Shown: positions 1 through 6,562, counted from the stretch's first letter. The stretch: DNA of 11,925 nucleotides from Elusimicrobiota bacterium (GCA_023393825.1 JAEXBW010000045.1:1-11925), one strand, 5' to 3'. Numbers and translations: made by a program. Notes: generated by a model not told the origin, from the sequence alone.

Positions 1-76
1 AGGTTATTCTTTCCTCCGCGCGCGCGGCGGCGGAGAAGGCAAAAAGCAGCACAGCTAAAATTAAAAGTTTTTTCAT
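1..76 (-). CDS. Partial secreted or exported protein, N-terminus only
   Basis: Reading leftward from an ATG at 76 gives 25 codons before the window ends. They encode a textbook Sec signal peptide: MKK at the N-terminus, a hydrophobic core (LLILAVLLFAFS) and a likely signal peptidase I site after ARA, followed by EE. The mature protein lies outside the window, so its function cannot be called. There is no Shine-Dalgarno sequence; a perfect TATAAT ends 7 nt before the ATG, so the transcript may be leaderless. The gene starts directly after the terminator of the next minus-strand gene, so it has its own promoter. Seen: signal peptide and start. Inferred: that the reading frame continues beyond the edge. 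Confidence 0.72.
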   Translation of the reverse strand, partial: MKKLLILAVLLFAFSAAARAEERIT

Positions 77-83
77 ACCATAG

Positions 84-89
84 ATTATA
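84..89 (-). promoter_or_regulatory. -10 box for the secreted-protein gene
   Basis: TATAAT on the minus strand, 7 nt before the ATG at 76. Transcription would start at or next to the start codon. No convincing -35 is visible at 16-18 nt spacing, because that region is occupied by the terminator hairpin. Confidence 0.45.
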
Positions 90-93
90 TAAG

Positions 94-123
94 AAAAAGA
101 CCTGTTTTAAACAGGCCTTTTTG
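94..123 (-). terminator. Rho-independent terminator of the C_GCAxxG protein gene
   Basis: Inverted repeat CCTGT (101-105) / ACAGG (111-115), extended by AAAAAG/CTTTTT across one mismatch, so a T-run follows the stem on either strand. It lies 20 nt beyond the stop codon of the gene at 143-607 and just before the next minus-strand gene. Confidence 0.75.
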
Positions 124-142
124 CAATGATTTTAAGGGGTTT

Positions 143-607
143 TCAGCCACGCGGAGCGGGGGGATTTTTATCTATATAATCCTGCATAATCTGCGCCGCA
201 GAAAGTACCAGTTCGGCACACGGGCGTTGGGCGTAATATTCCGCCGTTCTGGGGGATGGGGCGGCGCTTGGCGTTATATCGCAATAACCTAAAAGCTCCC
301 TGCATATAATGGAGGGGTGTTTTTCTTTAAATTTAATTGCCAAATCCTGTATGCGTTTATAATGTTCCGCTTTAGCTACAGGGTCTTGCGGGTCGTCATA
401 GCCGTATAAGAAGCCAGCCACAATAAACATACCGCTTACCGCGCCGCAAACCTCCCTTAAGCCGCCCATACCTCCGCCGAAGGAAGAGGATAATTTTAAA
501 ATCACTTCTTGCGGCAAGTTAAGTTCCGCCGCAAAGGCCAAAGCTACAGACTGGCTGCAATTAAAACCTTGGTTAAAAAATTCTTTTGCTTTTTCTGCTT
601 TTGTCAT
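143..607 (-). CDS. C_GCAxxG_C_C family cysteine-cluster protein
   Basis: The 154-residue protein matches the small redox-type family named after its C_GCAxxG_C_C cysteine pattern. Visible family landmarks are FNCSQS (Cys17), a glycine-rich SSFGGGMGG (41-49), the core CGAVSG (Cys54), then Cys102 and Cys109 in ICRELLGYC, and a late Cys130 in QRPCAELV. Length is normal for the family. There is no signal peptide or membrane segment, so it is probably cytoplasmic. The conserved cysteines suggest metal or Fe-S binding or redox activity, but the reaction is not known to me. It stands alone: divergent from the RDD gene at 730 and terminated at 94-123. No Shine-Dalgarno precedes the ATG; a TATAAT lies 8 nt upstream. 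Family is confident, function open. Confidence 0.85.
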   Translation of the reverse strand: MTKAEKAKEFFNQGFNCSQSVALAFAAELNLPQEVILKLSSSFGGGMGGLREVCGAVSGMFIVAGFLYGYDDPQDPVAKAEHYKRIQDLAIKFKEKHPSIICRELLGYCDITPSAAPSPRTAEYYAQRPCAELVLSAAQIMQDYIDKNPPAPRG

Positions 608-615
608 ATACCGAT

Positions 616-621
616 ATTATA
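616..621 (-). promoter_or_regulatory. -10 box for the C_GCAxxG protein gene
   Basis: TATAAT on the minus strand with 8 nt between it and the ATG at 607, which predicts a leader of about 0-2 nt. No good -35 is seen. Confidence 0.45.
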
Positions 622-675
622 TTAATTTCTATACGGAGCATATACAGGCAAAATATATTTATTTTCGGCAGGATA

Positions 676-684
676 TGCTACAAT
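676..684 (+). promoter_or_regulatory. Extended -10 promoter of the RDD gene
   Basis: TGCTACAAT fits the extended -10 form TGnTAnAAT. It predicts a start near 691 and a leader of about 40 nt before the ATG at 730. The -35 region is AT-rich without a clear match, as is common for extended -10 promoters. Confidence 0.5.
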
Positions 685-729
685 ATTTTTGAAATAAGTT
701 TATTTGCATATCTTTGAGGAGATTTAAAA

Positions 730-1209
730 ATGGAAACACAAGTTTATACAAGCCCTGCGGCAACAGAATATCGTTATGGCGGGTTTTGGATTCGTTTGGT
801 AGCTTATTTGATAGACGGCATATTAAACAATATCATAGGCGTTATAGTTGGCGTAGTTTTGGGGATTATTGTGGGGCTTTCATCAACATCCGCAGCAACC
901 GAACTTACACCTTCCAATGTGTTTATGTTAAGGATTATTTCTTTTATCCTTTCCATTTTTACTACATGGCTTTATTTTGCTTTGTTCCAAAGCTCAAAAT
1001 ATATGGCCACCCCCGGCAAAATGTTATTTGGCCTTATAGTGGTAGATAAAGAATATAACCGCCTTAGCTTTGCAAAGGCTACGGGCCGCTTTTTTGCGAC
1101 ATTGGTATCTACCATAATATTATTTATCGGCTTTATTATGGCGGCTTTTACCAACAAAAAACGCGCCTTGCACGATATGATGGCAGGAACTTACGTTATC
1201 TATAAATAA
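730..1209 (+). CDS. RDD family integral membrane protein
   Basis: A 159-residue protein with the RDD family layout: R22 and D29 in RLVAYLIDG at the start of the first membrane segment, a second hydrophobic segment around 66-86, the TPGKMLFGLIVVD loop (94-106), a third segment around 120-140, and the closing KRALHDMMAGTYVI (144-157). RDD proteins are small inner-membrane proteins; some act as Na+/H+ antiporters, most have no assigned role. The start is fixed by a GAGGAG Shine-Dalgarno (716-721), 8 nt before ATG. Monocistronic: an extended -10 lies upstream and a strong terminator follows. A second, longer RDD protein is encoded at 7463-8275, with limited similarity beyond the family signature. 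Confidence 0.88.
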   Translation: METQVYTSPAATEYRYGGFWIRLVAYLIDGILNNIIGVIVGVVLGIIVGLSSTSAATELTPSNVFMLRIISFILSIFTTWLYFALFQSSKYMATPGKMLFGLIVVDKEYNRLSFAKATGRFFATLVSTIILFIGFIMAAFTNKKRALHDMMAGTYVIYK

Positions 1210-1231
1210 GCACAAACAATATTTATAATGC

Positions 1232-1265
1232 AAAAACCCCGCTTGGCAACAGGCGGGGTTTTTTA
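1232..1265. terminator. Bidirectional rho-independent terminator between convergent genes
   Basis: AAAACCCCGC / GCGGGGTTTT around a 10-nt loop, flanked by A-run and T-run. It sits between the convergent RDD gene (ends 1209) and the helicase gene (ends 1284) and should serve both. Confidence 0.88.
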
Positions 1266-1283
1266 ATTGTGTAAAATTGTTAT

Positions 1284-2666
1284 CTATTTTTTAAGCGCGG
1301 CGGTTAAAAAGTCGCTTACTTGAGCGCTTACTTTAATGTCGCTTTTGTTTATCGGACGTGCAAGATACAGGCCTTTTTTACTTCTAAGGCGGCTTAGCGC
1401 AACATACACCTGCCCTTGCGCAAAAGCTTCCGCACCAAGGTCTATAACGGCTTTCTCAAGCGTAAGGCCCTGCGCCTTGTGTATGGTTACAGCCCACGCC
1501 AAACGCAAGGGGAACTGGGAATATGTCCTTTCGGGGTCTTCCACCTGTTCGCCGTCTGTGGTAAGGCGCAGTTTGTACCAAGTGTGGCGTTCCACCATAT
1601 ATTCGCCATTGTCCGTCTGCACTATTATGTGCTGCACTTGCCCGTCCTGCCCTGCGGAAATCTCTTTTATAATACCCGTGGTGCCATTAACCCAACGCCT
1701 TTCTTTGCCTTCGTCATTTTTTACAAACATAACAAATGCGCCCTCTTTAAGTTTAAGCGGGTTTTGCGGGCAGTCCTGCCAGTTATCGGGGCGTTTTTGC
1801 ACGGGGGAAGCTTGTATAATTGCGTTAACAAGATACTCCCGCCCATTTAATGCGCGTAACTTTTGCATATTTATGGCATCGGCGGCGGCATTGGTTGCCG
1901 TAAGCCAGGTTATATTAGTGGGTAATACAGCCGCGCAGGCGTTAAAATACCCTAAAGCTTCGGGCAAAATTTCATCTTTATTAGAGCGGATAATATCTAA
2001 ATGTTTAATAAAGTCAGCGTCGTCTTGGCGGAAGTTATGCGTAAATTCTATATGTTTTAAGTCTAACTCTTTATAGGCTTTTGAGTGGAAGATAAAACTT
2101 TTATTTTCGCCGTAAGTATCCATAAAAAGGGTGTCTTTTTCCGCCGTGTCGTCAAAGAACTTTGTAGGTTTAACTACGGGCGGCAGCTGGTACATATCGC
2201 CTATAAGAACAAGCTGAAGGCCTGCAAAAGGGCGGTTAACTTCCAAAATATCACGCAGCTTTTTGTCCATTTCGTCAAACAAATCCGCGCGAACCATAGA
2301 AACTTCGTCAACGACAAGCGTTGTAATATTTTCCAGACGCTTACGCAGGGCAACCTTTTCCTGCTTGCGAAGGTTTTTTGTCCTGTAAATTTTGTAAATT
2401 GAAAGACTTAAAAAGGAATGTATTGTTTGCCCTTTGGAATTTAATGCAGCAAGGCCCGTGGGCGCAAGAACCGCAATGCCGTGATTGTAAAGCCTTTCGC
2501 GCAGAAAACTTATAAAACAGCTTTTGCCCGTACCCGGTTTGCCGTGTATAAAAACATTTGCTCCGCTTTCTATAAGTTGCAGGGCGCGGGCAAACTCCTC
2601 CGTTATAATAAGACCTTCGGCTTGAGCAATATTTTCTGCTATGGTATTTTGGGTTAGTTGGGGCAT
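1284..2666 (-). CDS. Pif1-like superfamily 1B DNA helicase
   Basis: The 460-residue protein carries the SF1B helicase motifs in order: Walker A GKPGTGKS (42-49), motif Ia APTGLAAL (68-75) followed by TIHSF, Walker B VVDE (118-121) with VSMVR, motif III GDMYQLPP (156-163), NFRQ (211-214), WVNGTTG (325-331), and motif VI WAVTIHKAQGLTL (391-403) ending in GQVYVALSRL (418-427). This is the Pif1/RecD2-type ATP-driven 5'-3' helicase fold. Bacterial Pif1 proteins act on forks, R-loops or G-quadruplexes; the role here is inferred. Length suits a minimal helicase with no extra nuclease or C-terminal domain. It starts 34 nt beyond the stop of the DUF805-ankyrin gene, but has a TATAAT of its own 12 nt before the ATG and no Shine-Dalgarno. 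It ends at the shared terminator 1232-1265. Confidence 0.92.
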   Translation of the reverse strand: MPQLTQNTIAENIAQAEGLIITEEFARALQLIESGANVFIHGKPGTGKSCFISFLRERLYNHGIAVLAPTGLAALNSKGQTIHSFLSLSIYKIYRTKNLRKQEKVALRKRLENITTLVVDEVSMVRADLFDEMDKKLRDILEVNRPFAGLQLVLIGDMYQLPPVVKPTKFFDDTAEKDTLFMDTYGENKSFIFHSKAYKELDLKHIEFTHNFRQDDADFIKHLDIIRSNKDEILPEALGYFNACAAVLPTNITWLTATNAAADAINMQKLRALNGREYLVNAIIQASPVQKRPDNWQDCPQNPLKLKEGAFVMFVKNDEGKERRWVNGTTGIIKEISAGQDGQVQHIIVQTDNGEYMVERHTWYKLRLTTDGEQVEDPERTYSQFPLRLAWAVTIHKAQGLTLEKAVIDLGAEAFAQGQVYVALSRLRSKKGLYLARPINKSDIKVSAQVSDFLTAALKK

Positions 2667-2678
2667 AGTGATACTTAC

Positions 2679-2684
2679 ATTATA
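2679..2684 (-). promoter_or_regulatory. -10 box for the helicase gene
   Basis: TATAAT on the minus strand, 12 nt before the ATG at 2666, giving a predicted leader of only about 4-6 nt. It lies in the 34-nt gap after the upstream ankyrin gene, so the helicase may be transcribed alone, by read-through, or both. Confidence 0.4.
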
Positions 2685-2700
2685 TCTTTTATTAAAAGGG

Positions 2701-4428
2701 CTATTTAAGAAGGTTCTTTCTTATGACGGAAAGTATTTTGGAATTTTTATTATCCGCCGCATAGTTGATGACGGCATTGCCGCCCGCGTCTGTGGCTTTT
2801 ACGTCGGCGCCGTTATCTATAAGGGCTTCTATAATATCTTCTTCGCTGTTATATAGCGCGGCGTAGATAAGCGGAGTGCCGCCGCCAGCGCCTTTATAGT
2901 TTATGTCCGCGCCGCTTTTAACCAAAAGGTCAATAATTTCCGGGTTAGATGTTTGCATTGCGGCGTATCCTAAAACGGATATTTTTTGCTTACTTACGGC
3001 GTTAACGTCCGCGCCTTTATCTATAAGCATAGCGGTAATATCTGCGCGCGGATTTGTGGCAACGGCCCAAGCAAGCGGGGTAATGCCATCTTCGTCTTTT
3101 GCGTTAATGTCCGCACCCGCTTTTATAAAAACTTCTGCTGCTTCGGAATTTTTGGCAAGCATAACGGCGTACATTAAAGGCGTTTGCCCGCCGTCTGATA
3201 TTTTGCCCATTGTAAGGCCTTTTTCCACCATTTTTTTGGCCCAGCTTTCGTCGGCATTCGCAAAGGCTTCGGGTATATTGCCCAAAAGTTTAAGCGCGGC
3301 GGCTTTTTGCGCGGCAAAGGCAAGTTCCTCGTCGCTGGGCGGCTTTTGCGCTGCGGGGCGGGGGAGGGACAATAAACGGTCGGAAACATCCTTTCCCGCA
3401 ATAATATCCCTGTAAACGCCGTCTTTAAACGCCATATCTTTATCGGCCTGCGCGGCAAGCGCCAAAGCGGCGCGCGTTACGGGATTTTGAGGGGAGGCCC
3501 AATCCAAAACAGTTTGCCCTTTGCTGTTGGCATAAGCCGCGCCGTTAAGCAGAAGCAGGGCTGTTGTTTTTTCGTTACCGCGTTTTGCCGCCGCCATAAG
3601 CGGGGTTATATTCTTTTCGTTTTCCGCGTTAACATTTGCGCCGCTGTCTATTAAAAATTGAAGGGTGTCCAAGTCCGCACTTTTAACTATGGCTATAAAA
3701 AGAGGAGTATCGCCGTTGGGCAGAGCGGCGTTTACATTGGCGCTATGCTTTATAAATACGGATAGTATTTGCTTTACGGGGTGCTTTCTGACAGCATATA
3801 TAAGGGCGGTATTGCCGTCTTTATCCTTAAGTTCCAGACGGGTAAAAAAGTTAATTCTCTTTTGTAAATCTTCGGGGGAGGCCGCCTCTAAAGCTGTTAT
3901 AAACTTTTTATCTTCGTGCCACGGCGTTTTAGCTTTGGACAAGGTTCTAAAGAACAAAAGACCGTTCCATATTATAAGCGCGGCTATCAGGCCTGCGGCG
4001 ACATAAGTAAAAATATGCACCTTGCCGCGCGCGGGGATGTGTGCGGGGGGGCCAAACTCCGTTTTTTGCTTAAAGCCTTTCTTAAGCATCAAAATTATCA
4101 GCGCAACCGCGCCCGCAACGGGGATAAAGGCAAGCAAAATCCACCATGGGGAGTAATTTATATCCCGCAAACGCCTTACCGTTATGGCAAGTTTTGCCAA
4201 GACGGCGGCAAACGCGCCCATAAGCGTAAAAAAACCGCAAAGGAACTTGGTAAAAGTACCTATATTATAGGGATTTTGTCCTATTAAGAAATTGGTAATA
4301 AAAGCAAGCAGAGCCGCCAGAGAAAGGGATAAAATAAAAAGCCAGTACTGCTTTCTGCAGGTACGGGATTTGTAGTCAAAAATATCTTTTGTTAAAGGCT
4401 CTATAAAACAGACTTGAAGGAAAAACAT
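2701..4428 (-). CDS. DUF805 membrane domain fused to ankyrin repeats
   Basis: A 575-residue protein in two parts. Residues about 11-128 resemble DUF805: FDYKSRTCRKQYWLFIL near the start, hydrophobic segments about 30-49, 62-84 and 96-116, the signature RRLRDINYSPWWIL (85-98) and a closing FGP (125-127). A fourth membrane segment (138-160) leads into ankyrin repeats, recognisable by DGNTALIYA, NGDTPLFIA, NITPLMAAA and GGQTPLMYA-type starts and GADINAKD-type ends. They form one block at about 203-310 and another at 413-573, with a degenerate linker between. Four membrane segments would place the repeats in the cytoplasm if the N-terminus is inside. Ankyrins bind proteins; partner unknown. An upstream in-frame ATG at 4578 was rejected: it overlaps mgsA, whereas 4428 has GGAG 5 nt upstream and begins at the usual DUF805 N-terminus. 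Confidence 0.85.
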   Translation of the reverse strand: MFFLQVCFIEPLTKDIFDYKSRTCRKQYWLFILSLSLAALLAFITNFLIGQNPYNIGTFTKFLCGFFTLMGAFAAVLAKLAITVRRLRDINYSPWWILLAFIPVAGAVALIILMLKKGFKQKTEFGPPAHIPARGKVHIFTYVAAGLIAALIIWNGLLFFRTLSKAKTPWHEDKKFITALEAASPEDLQKRINFFTRLELKDKDGNTALIYAVRKHPVKQILSVFIKHSANVNAALPNGDTPLFIAIVKSADLDTLQFLIDSGANVNAENEKNITPLMAAAKRGNEKTTALLLLNGAAYANSKGQTVLDWASPQNPVTRAALALAAQADKDMAFKDGVYRDIIAGKDVSDRLLSLPRPAAQKPPSDEELAFAAQKAAALKLLGNIPEAFANADESWAKKMVEKGLTMGKISDGGQTPLMYAVMLAKNSEAAEVFIKAGADINAKDEDGITPLAWAVATNPRADITAMLIDKGADVNAVSKQKISVLGYAAMQTSNPEIIDLLVKSGADINYKGAGGGTPLIYAALYNSEEDIIEALIDNGADVKATDAGGNAVINYAADNKNSKILSVIRKNLLK

Positions 4429-4433
4429 AAAAT

Positions 4434-4437
4434 CTCC
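4434..4437 (-). promoter_or_regulatory. Shine-Dalgarno deciding the ankyrin gene start
   Basis: GGAG on the minus strand, 5 nt before the ATG at 4428. It supports this start over the longer in-frame start at 4578. Confidence 0.7.
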
Positions 4438-4471
4438 GCCGCAGGTACAGACAAAAAACTGCGTTCCTTCT

Positions 4472-4500
4472 ATTATATTTATTTTAATTCTTTTTGTATA
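4472..4500 (-). promoter_or_regulatory. Promoter of the DUF805-ankyrin gene
   Basis: On the minus strand, TATACA (4500-4495), 17 nt, TATAAT (4477-4472). The -10 is perfect and the -35 matches four of six consensus bases. Start near 4465 gives a leader of about 37 nt, which also excludes the upstream ATG at 4578. Confidence 0.6.
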
Positions 4501-4503
4501 TTT

Positions 4504-4512
4504 TGTTAGAAT
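4504..4512 (+). promoter_or_regulatory. Extended -10 promoter of mgsA
   Basis: TGTTAGAAT, an extended -10, predicts a start near 4519, just ahead of the Shine-Dalgarno. The 10-mer TTGTTAGAAT (4503-4512) recurs exactly on the minus strand at 7413-7404, before the M48 gene. Confidence 0.5.
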
Positions 4513-4533
4513 GTAAAAAAGGAAGGAAACTTT

Positions 4534-4983
4534 ATGAATACTATACCCGAAAAAAAGAACATAGCCCTTGTGGCTCACGATAATAAAAAGCAGGACCTTT
4601 TGGAATGGGCTTTATTTAATAAAGGCTCACTTGCCAAACATAACCTTTTTGCGACGGGGACAACAGGCACATTATTGCAGGAAACTTTGGATTGCCCCGT
4701 ACACCGCTATAACAGCGGCCCCTTTGGTGGGGATCAGCAGATAGGCGCGGCGATATCGGAAGGCAAGATACACGTGCTTATATTCTTTTGGGACCCTCTT
4801 AACCAATTGCCGCACGACCCCGATATAAAGGCCTTGCTCCGTCTGGCGGCCGTATGGAACATACCCGTGGCGTGTAACCGCGCGACGGCTGACTTTTTGA
4901 TTTCCTCCCAGCTATTCCAAGAGAAATACCAAAAAGTTCTGCCCGATTATTCCGAATATTTAAACAGACTTAAAAAAGATTAA
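4534..4983 (+). CDS. mgsA: Methylglyoxal synthase
   Basis: The 149-residue enzyme converts dihydroxyacetone phosphate to methylglyoxal and phosphate in the cytoplasm, a bypass of lower glycolysis that frees phosphate when triose phosphates accumulate. It aligns along its full length with E. coli MgsA as I recall it: IALVAHDNKK near the N-terminus, ATGTTGTLL (40-48), SGPFGGDQQIGA (61-72), FFWDPLNQLPHDPD (84-97), ALLRLAAVWNIPVACN. The catalytic or binding residues His15, Asp16, Asp67, Asp87, His94 and Asp97 are all present. Start: GGAAGGAA lies 6 nt before the ATG. It is divergent from the ankyrin gene, has an extended -10, and ends at its own terminator, so it looks monocistronic. Confidence 0.97.
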   Translation: MNTIPEKKNIALVAHDNKKQDLLEWALFNKGSLAKHNLFATGTTGTLLQETLDCPVHRYNSGPFGGDQQIGAAISEGKIHVLIFFWDPLNQLPHDPDIKALLRLAAVWNIPVACNRATADFLISSQLFQEKYQKVLPDYSEYLNRLKKD

Positions 4984-5004
4984 AATATTTTTATACAGAG
5001 TATG

Positions 5005-5038
5005 AAAAGCCCCGCATTTTTTATTTATGCGGGGTTTT
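5005..5038 (+). terminator. Rho-independent terminator of mgsA
   Basis: CCCCGCAT (5010-5017) / ATGCGGGG (5027-5034) with a 9-nt T-rich loop, preceded by AAAAG and followed by TTTTG. It lies 22 nt beyond the mgsA stop codon. Confidence 0.85.
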
Positions 5039-5047
5039 GTGATATAT

Positions 5048-5069
5048 GTTCGAGTCCTATTCGGCCCAC
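5048..5069 (+). repeat. Inverted copy of the tRNA-Val 3' end (left arm)
   Basis: These 22 bases are identical to the tRNA-Val gene from the last base of the 5' T-stem strand through C74, but in plus orientation. The other arm is the tRNA itself at 5114-5135. Identity stops at both ends: the T-stem is not continued at 5047, and the copy reads CACAA where the tRNA reads CACCA. It could be a relic of a duplicated tRNA or attachment site, or a structural partner of the tRNA transcript. Confidence 0.9.
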
Positions 5070-5070
5070 A

Positions 5071-5103
5071 AAAGAAAAACCCTGCTTAAACATCAAGCAG
5101 GGT
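5071..5103 (-). terminator. Rho-independent terminator of tRNA-Val
   Basis: On the minus strand ACCCTGCTT (5103-5095), 7-nt loop, AAGCAGGGT (5087-5079), then TTTTTCTTTT. It begins 9 nt after the CCA end. The whole element lies inside the 22-bp inverted repeat formed by 5048-5069 and 5114-5135. Confidence 0.85.
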
Positions 5104-5111
5104 ATATAAAA

Positions 5112-5188
5112 TGGTGGGCCGAATAGGACTCGAACCTACAACCTTCCGCGTGTAAGGCGGACGCTCTAACCAGTTGAGCTATCAGCCC
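5112..5188 (-). tRNA. tRNA-Val (anticodon UAC)
   Basis: A complete 77-nt cloverleaf reads on the minus strand. The acceptor stem GGGCTGA / TCGGCCC is paired with one G-U, the D-arm is GCTC/GAGC, the anticodon stem TCCGC/GCGGA holds the loop CTTACAC with anticodon TAC, and the T-arm is GTAGG/CCTAT around TTCGAGT. The discriminator is A and CCA is encoded (5114-5112). A promoter lies at 5263-5235 and a terminator follows at once, so it is a single-gene transcript. The last part of the gene is duplicated in inverted orientation at 5048-5069. Confidence 0.97.
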
Positions 5189-5199
5189 CTATAAAGGGC

Positions 5200-5221
5200 A
5201 AATGCTTTTTAGTAAGCATTT
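5200..5221. other. Small hairpin in the tRNA 5' leader
   Basis: AAATGCTT (5200-5207) / AAGCATTT (5214-5221) with a 6-nt loop. It falls between the predicted tRNA transcription start (about 5228) and the mature 5' end (5188), in the leader that RNase P would remove. No T-run follows on the minus strand, so I do not call it a terminator. Confidence 0.5.
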
Positions 5222-5234
5222 TTACTACTTAAAT

Positions 5235-5263
5235 ATTCTACTAAAAAAAGGCTTTATTGTCTA
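5235..5263 (-). promoter_or_regulatory. Promoter of tRNA-Val
   Basis: On the minus strand TAGACA (5263-5258), exactly 17 nt, TAGAAT (5240-5235). Each hexamer matches the sigma-70 consensus at five of six positions. Predicted start about 5228. The -35 overlaps the base of the hairpin 5262-5290. Confidence 0.7.
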
Positions 5264-5290
5264 TCCGCCCGTCGTAATAACGGGCGGATA
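5262..5290 (-). terminator. Hairpin after the symporter gene, probable terminator
   Basis: A perfect 11-bp stem, TATCCGCCCGT (5262-5272) / ACGGGCGGATA (5280-5290), with a 7-nt loop, 8 nt beyond the symporter stop codon. The seven-T run on the minus strand comes 12 nt after the stem rather than directly, so it may act as a weak terminator or an mRNA 3'-end stabiliser. Confidence 0.55.
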
Positions 5291-5298
5291 AAATAAAA

Positions 5299-6477
5299 TT
5301 AAACAGTTTTTTCTTTGTAAAGTTTATCAACAATGGCCGCCACTGCGCCGTCGCCCGTAACATTGCACGCCGTGCCAAAACTATCCATAGCAATATAAAG
5401 CGCAATCATCAAAGCAATAGCCGTTTGGTCAAAGCCCAACATGCTTTGCAATATGCCCAAAGCCGCCATTATAGCCCCGCCGGGAACGCCGGGTGCCGCC
5501 ACCATGGTAATGCCGAGCATAAATATAAAACCCGAATACTGCACAAAATCAACGGGCATATAAGAAACTATCATAATGGCAAGCGAACACGCCACAATCT
5601 TCATTGTGCTGCCCGATAAATGTATGGTAGCGCAAAGGGGGATAACAAAGCCTGCAATATCTTCCCTAATGCCGTTTTTAAGCGTTTGCTGAAGGGTTAC
5701 GGGTATCGTCGCGGCGGAAGACTGTGTGCCAAGCGCGGTTGCGTAAGCGGGCAACATATTCCTTAACATTTTAAACGGATTCTTTTTAGATACCAAACCC
5801 GCTATTACAAATTGTATTACAAGCATTGTAATCGTCATAATAAAGATAAAAATTATTATTTTGATAAACACGCCCAGCACGGCCGCCACCTGCCCTTCCA
5901 CCGTTATCTGCATAAAAATGCCAAAGATATAAAGCGGTAAAAGCGGAATGATGACAGACTGTATGGTTTTGTAAATTATCGCCCTAAAATCGTCCATAGC
6001 TGGCCTTAAAAACTTACTTTCCGTAACCGCCATACCAAGGCCTAAAGTAAAGGCCAATACGAGGGAGGTTACAACATCTAAAAACGGCGGTATTGCAAGC
6101 GTAAAGAAGGGTTTAAGCGCGCTTGCCGCCTCCGACACGGCGGTAAATTTTTGCCCGTCCGCCAGTAAAAATTTATAGGCCGCCACACTTGTAAAATAGC
6201 TGAAGAAGCCCGAAAGCAAAGTAAAACCGTATGCCAAGGCCACCGTTAAAAGCAGCAGCTTGCCCGCGCTTTTTCCAAGGTCCGCAATACCGGGGGCTAC
6301 AAGGCCGAGTATTAAAATGGGTACGATAAAACCCAAAAAATTGCTGAATAGTCCGTTAATTGTAAGAAATATTCTTACCGTCCAGTGGGGGAATATCATT
6401 CCGCCGATAACGCCCAGCGCCATTGCCGCTAAGACGGCAGGAAGCAGGGGTATTTTATATTTTATAAGTGTTTTCAT
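5299..6477 (-). CDS. SLC1/DAACS family cation-coupled amino acid or dicarboxylate symporter
   Basis: A 392-residue inner-membrane transporter with the SLC1 (GltPh-like) fold. Landmarks are the serine-rich hairpin-1 motif GTQSSAATIPVT (250-261), the TM7-equivalent LSGSTMKI (287-294), hairpin 2 APGVPGGA (328-335), and TM8 MDSFGTACNVTGDG (364-377). Cation/substrate-site residues Asp365, Thr369, Asn372 and Asp376 are kept, but the position equivalent to GltPh Arg397, which binds the acidic side chain, is Gly368. An Asp/Glu specificity is therefore doubtful; a neutral amino acid or other solute is possible. Start: ATG at 6477 has AAGGA 8 nt upstream and a promoter ending at 6520; a longer GTG start at 6510 would lie at the predicted transcription start. 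It has its own promoter and 3' hairpin. Confidence 0.88.
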   Translation of the reverse strand: MKTLIKYKIPLLPAVLAAMALGVIGGMIFPHWTVRIFLTINGLFSNFLGFIVPILILGLVAPGIADLGKSAGKLLLLTVALAYGFTLLSGFFSYFTSVAAYKFLLADGQKFTAVSEAASALKPFFTLAIPPFLDVVTSLVLAFTLGLGMAVTESKFLRPAMDDFRAIIYKTIQSVIIPLLPLYIFGIFMQITVEGQVAAVLGVFIKIIIFIFIMTITMLVIQFVIAGLVSKKNPFKMLRNMLPAYATALGTQSSAATIPVTLQQTLKNGIREDIAGFVIPLCATIHLSGSTMKIVACSLAIMIVSYMPVDFVQYSGFIFMLGITMVAAPGVPGGAIMAALGILQSMLGFDQTAIALMIALYIAMDSFGTACNVTGDGAVAAIVDKLYKEKTV

Positions 6478-6485
6478 TAGCTTTA

Positions 6486-6490
6486 TCCTT
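6486..6490 (-). promoter_or_regulatory. Shine-Dalgarno deciding the symporter start
   Basis: AAGGA on the minus strand, 8 nt before the ATG at 6477. It favours this start over the in-frame GTG at 6510. Confidence 0.7.
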
Positions 6491-6519
6491 AAATTTACAT
6501 TAGTTTGCACTAAGGTTAA

Positions 6520-6528
6520 ATTATATCA
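6520..6528 (-). promoter_or_regulatory. Extended -10 promoter of the symporter gene
   Basis: TGATATAAT on the minus strand, a perfect extended -10. It predicts a start near 6513 and a 35-nt leader to the ATG at 6477. No clear -35. Confidence 0.55.
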
Positions 6529-6562
6529 CTTATTAAATAAGGCGGCGGAGATTTTGAGAGGG

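Noticed and set aside
1336..2076. A 246-codon open frame on the plus strand opposite the helicase gene
   Set aside because: It is antisense to a gene with every SF1B helicase motif, is rich in Ser and Cys with no recognisable domain, and has no Shine-Dalgarno.
2903..3415. A 170-codon plus-strand open frame opposite the ankyrin repeats
   Set aside because: Explained by the repetitive GC-biased codons of the ankyrin gene; the Ala/Ser-rich product has no domain features.
4429..4578. A 50-residue N-terminal extension of the DUF805-ankyrin protein from an ATG at 4578
   Set aside because: It overlaps the mgsA start, lies upstream of the likely promoter, and the DUF805 start with GGAG at 4428 fits better.
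5048..5188. Integration attachment site (attL/attR) at tRNA-Val
   Set aside because: The two copies are inverted, not direct; there is no integrase, and the genes beyond are ordinary chromosomal ones.
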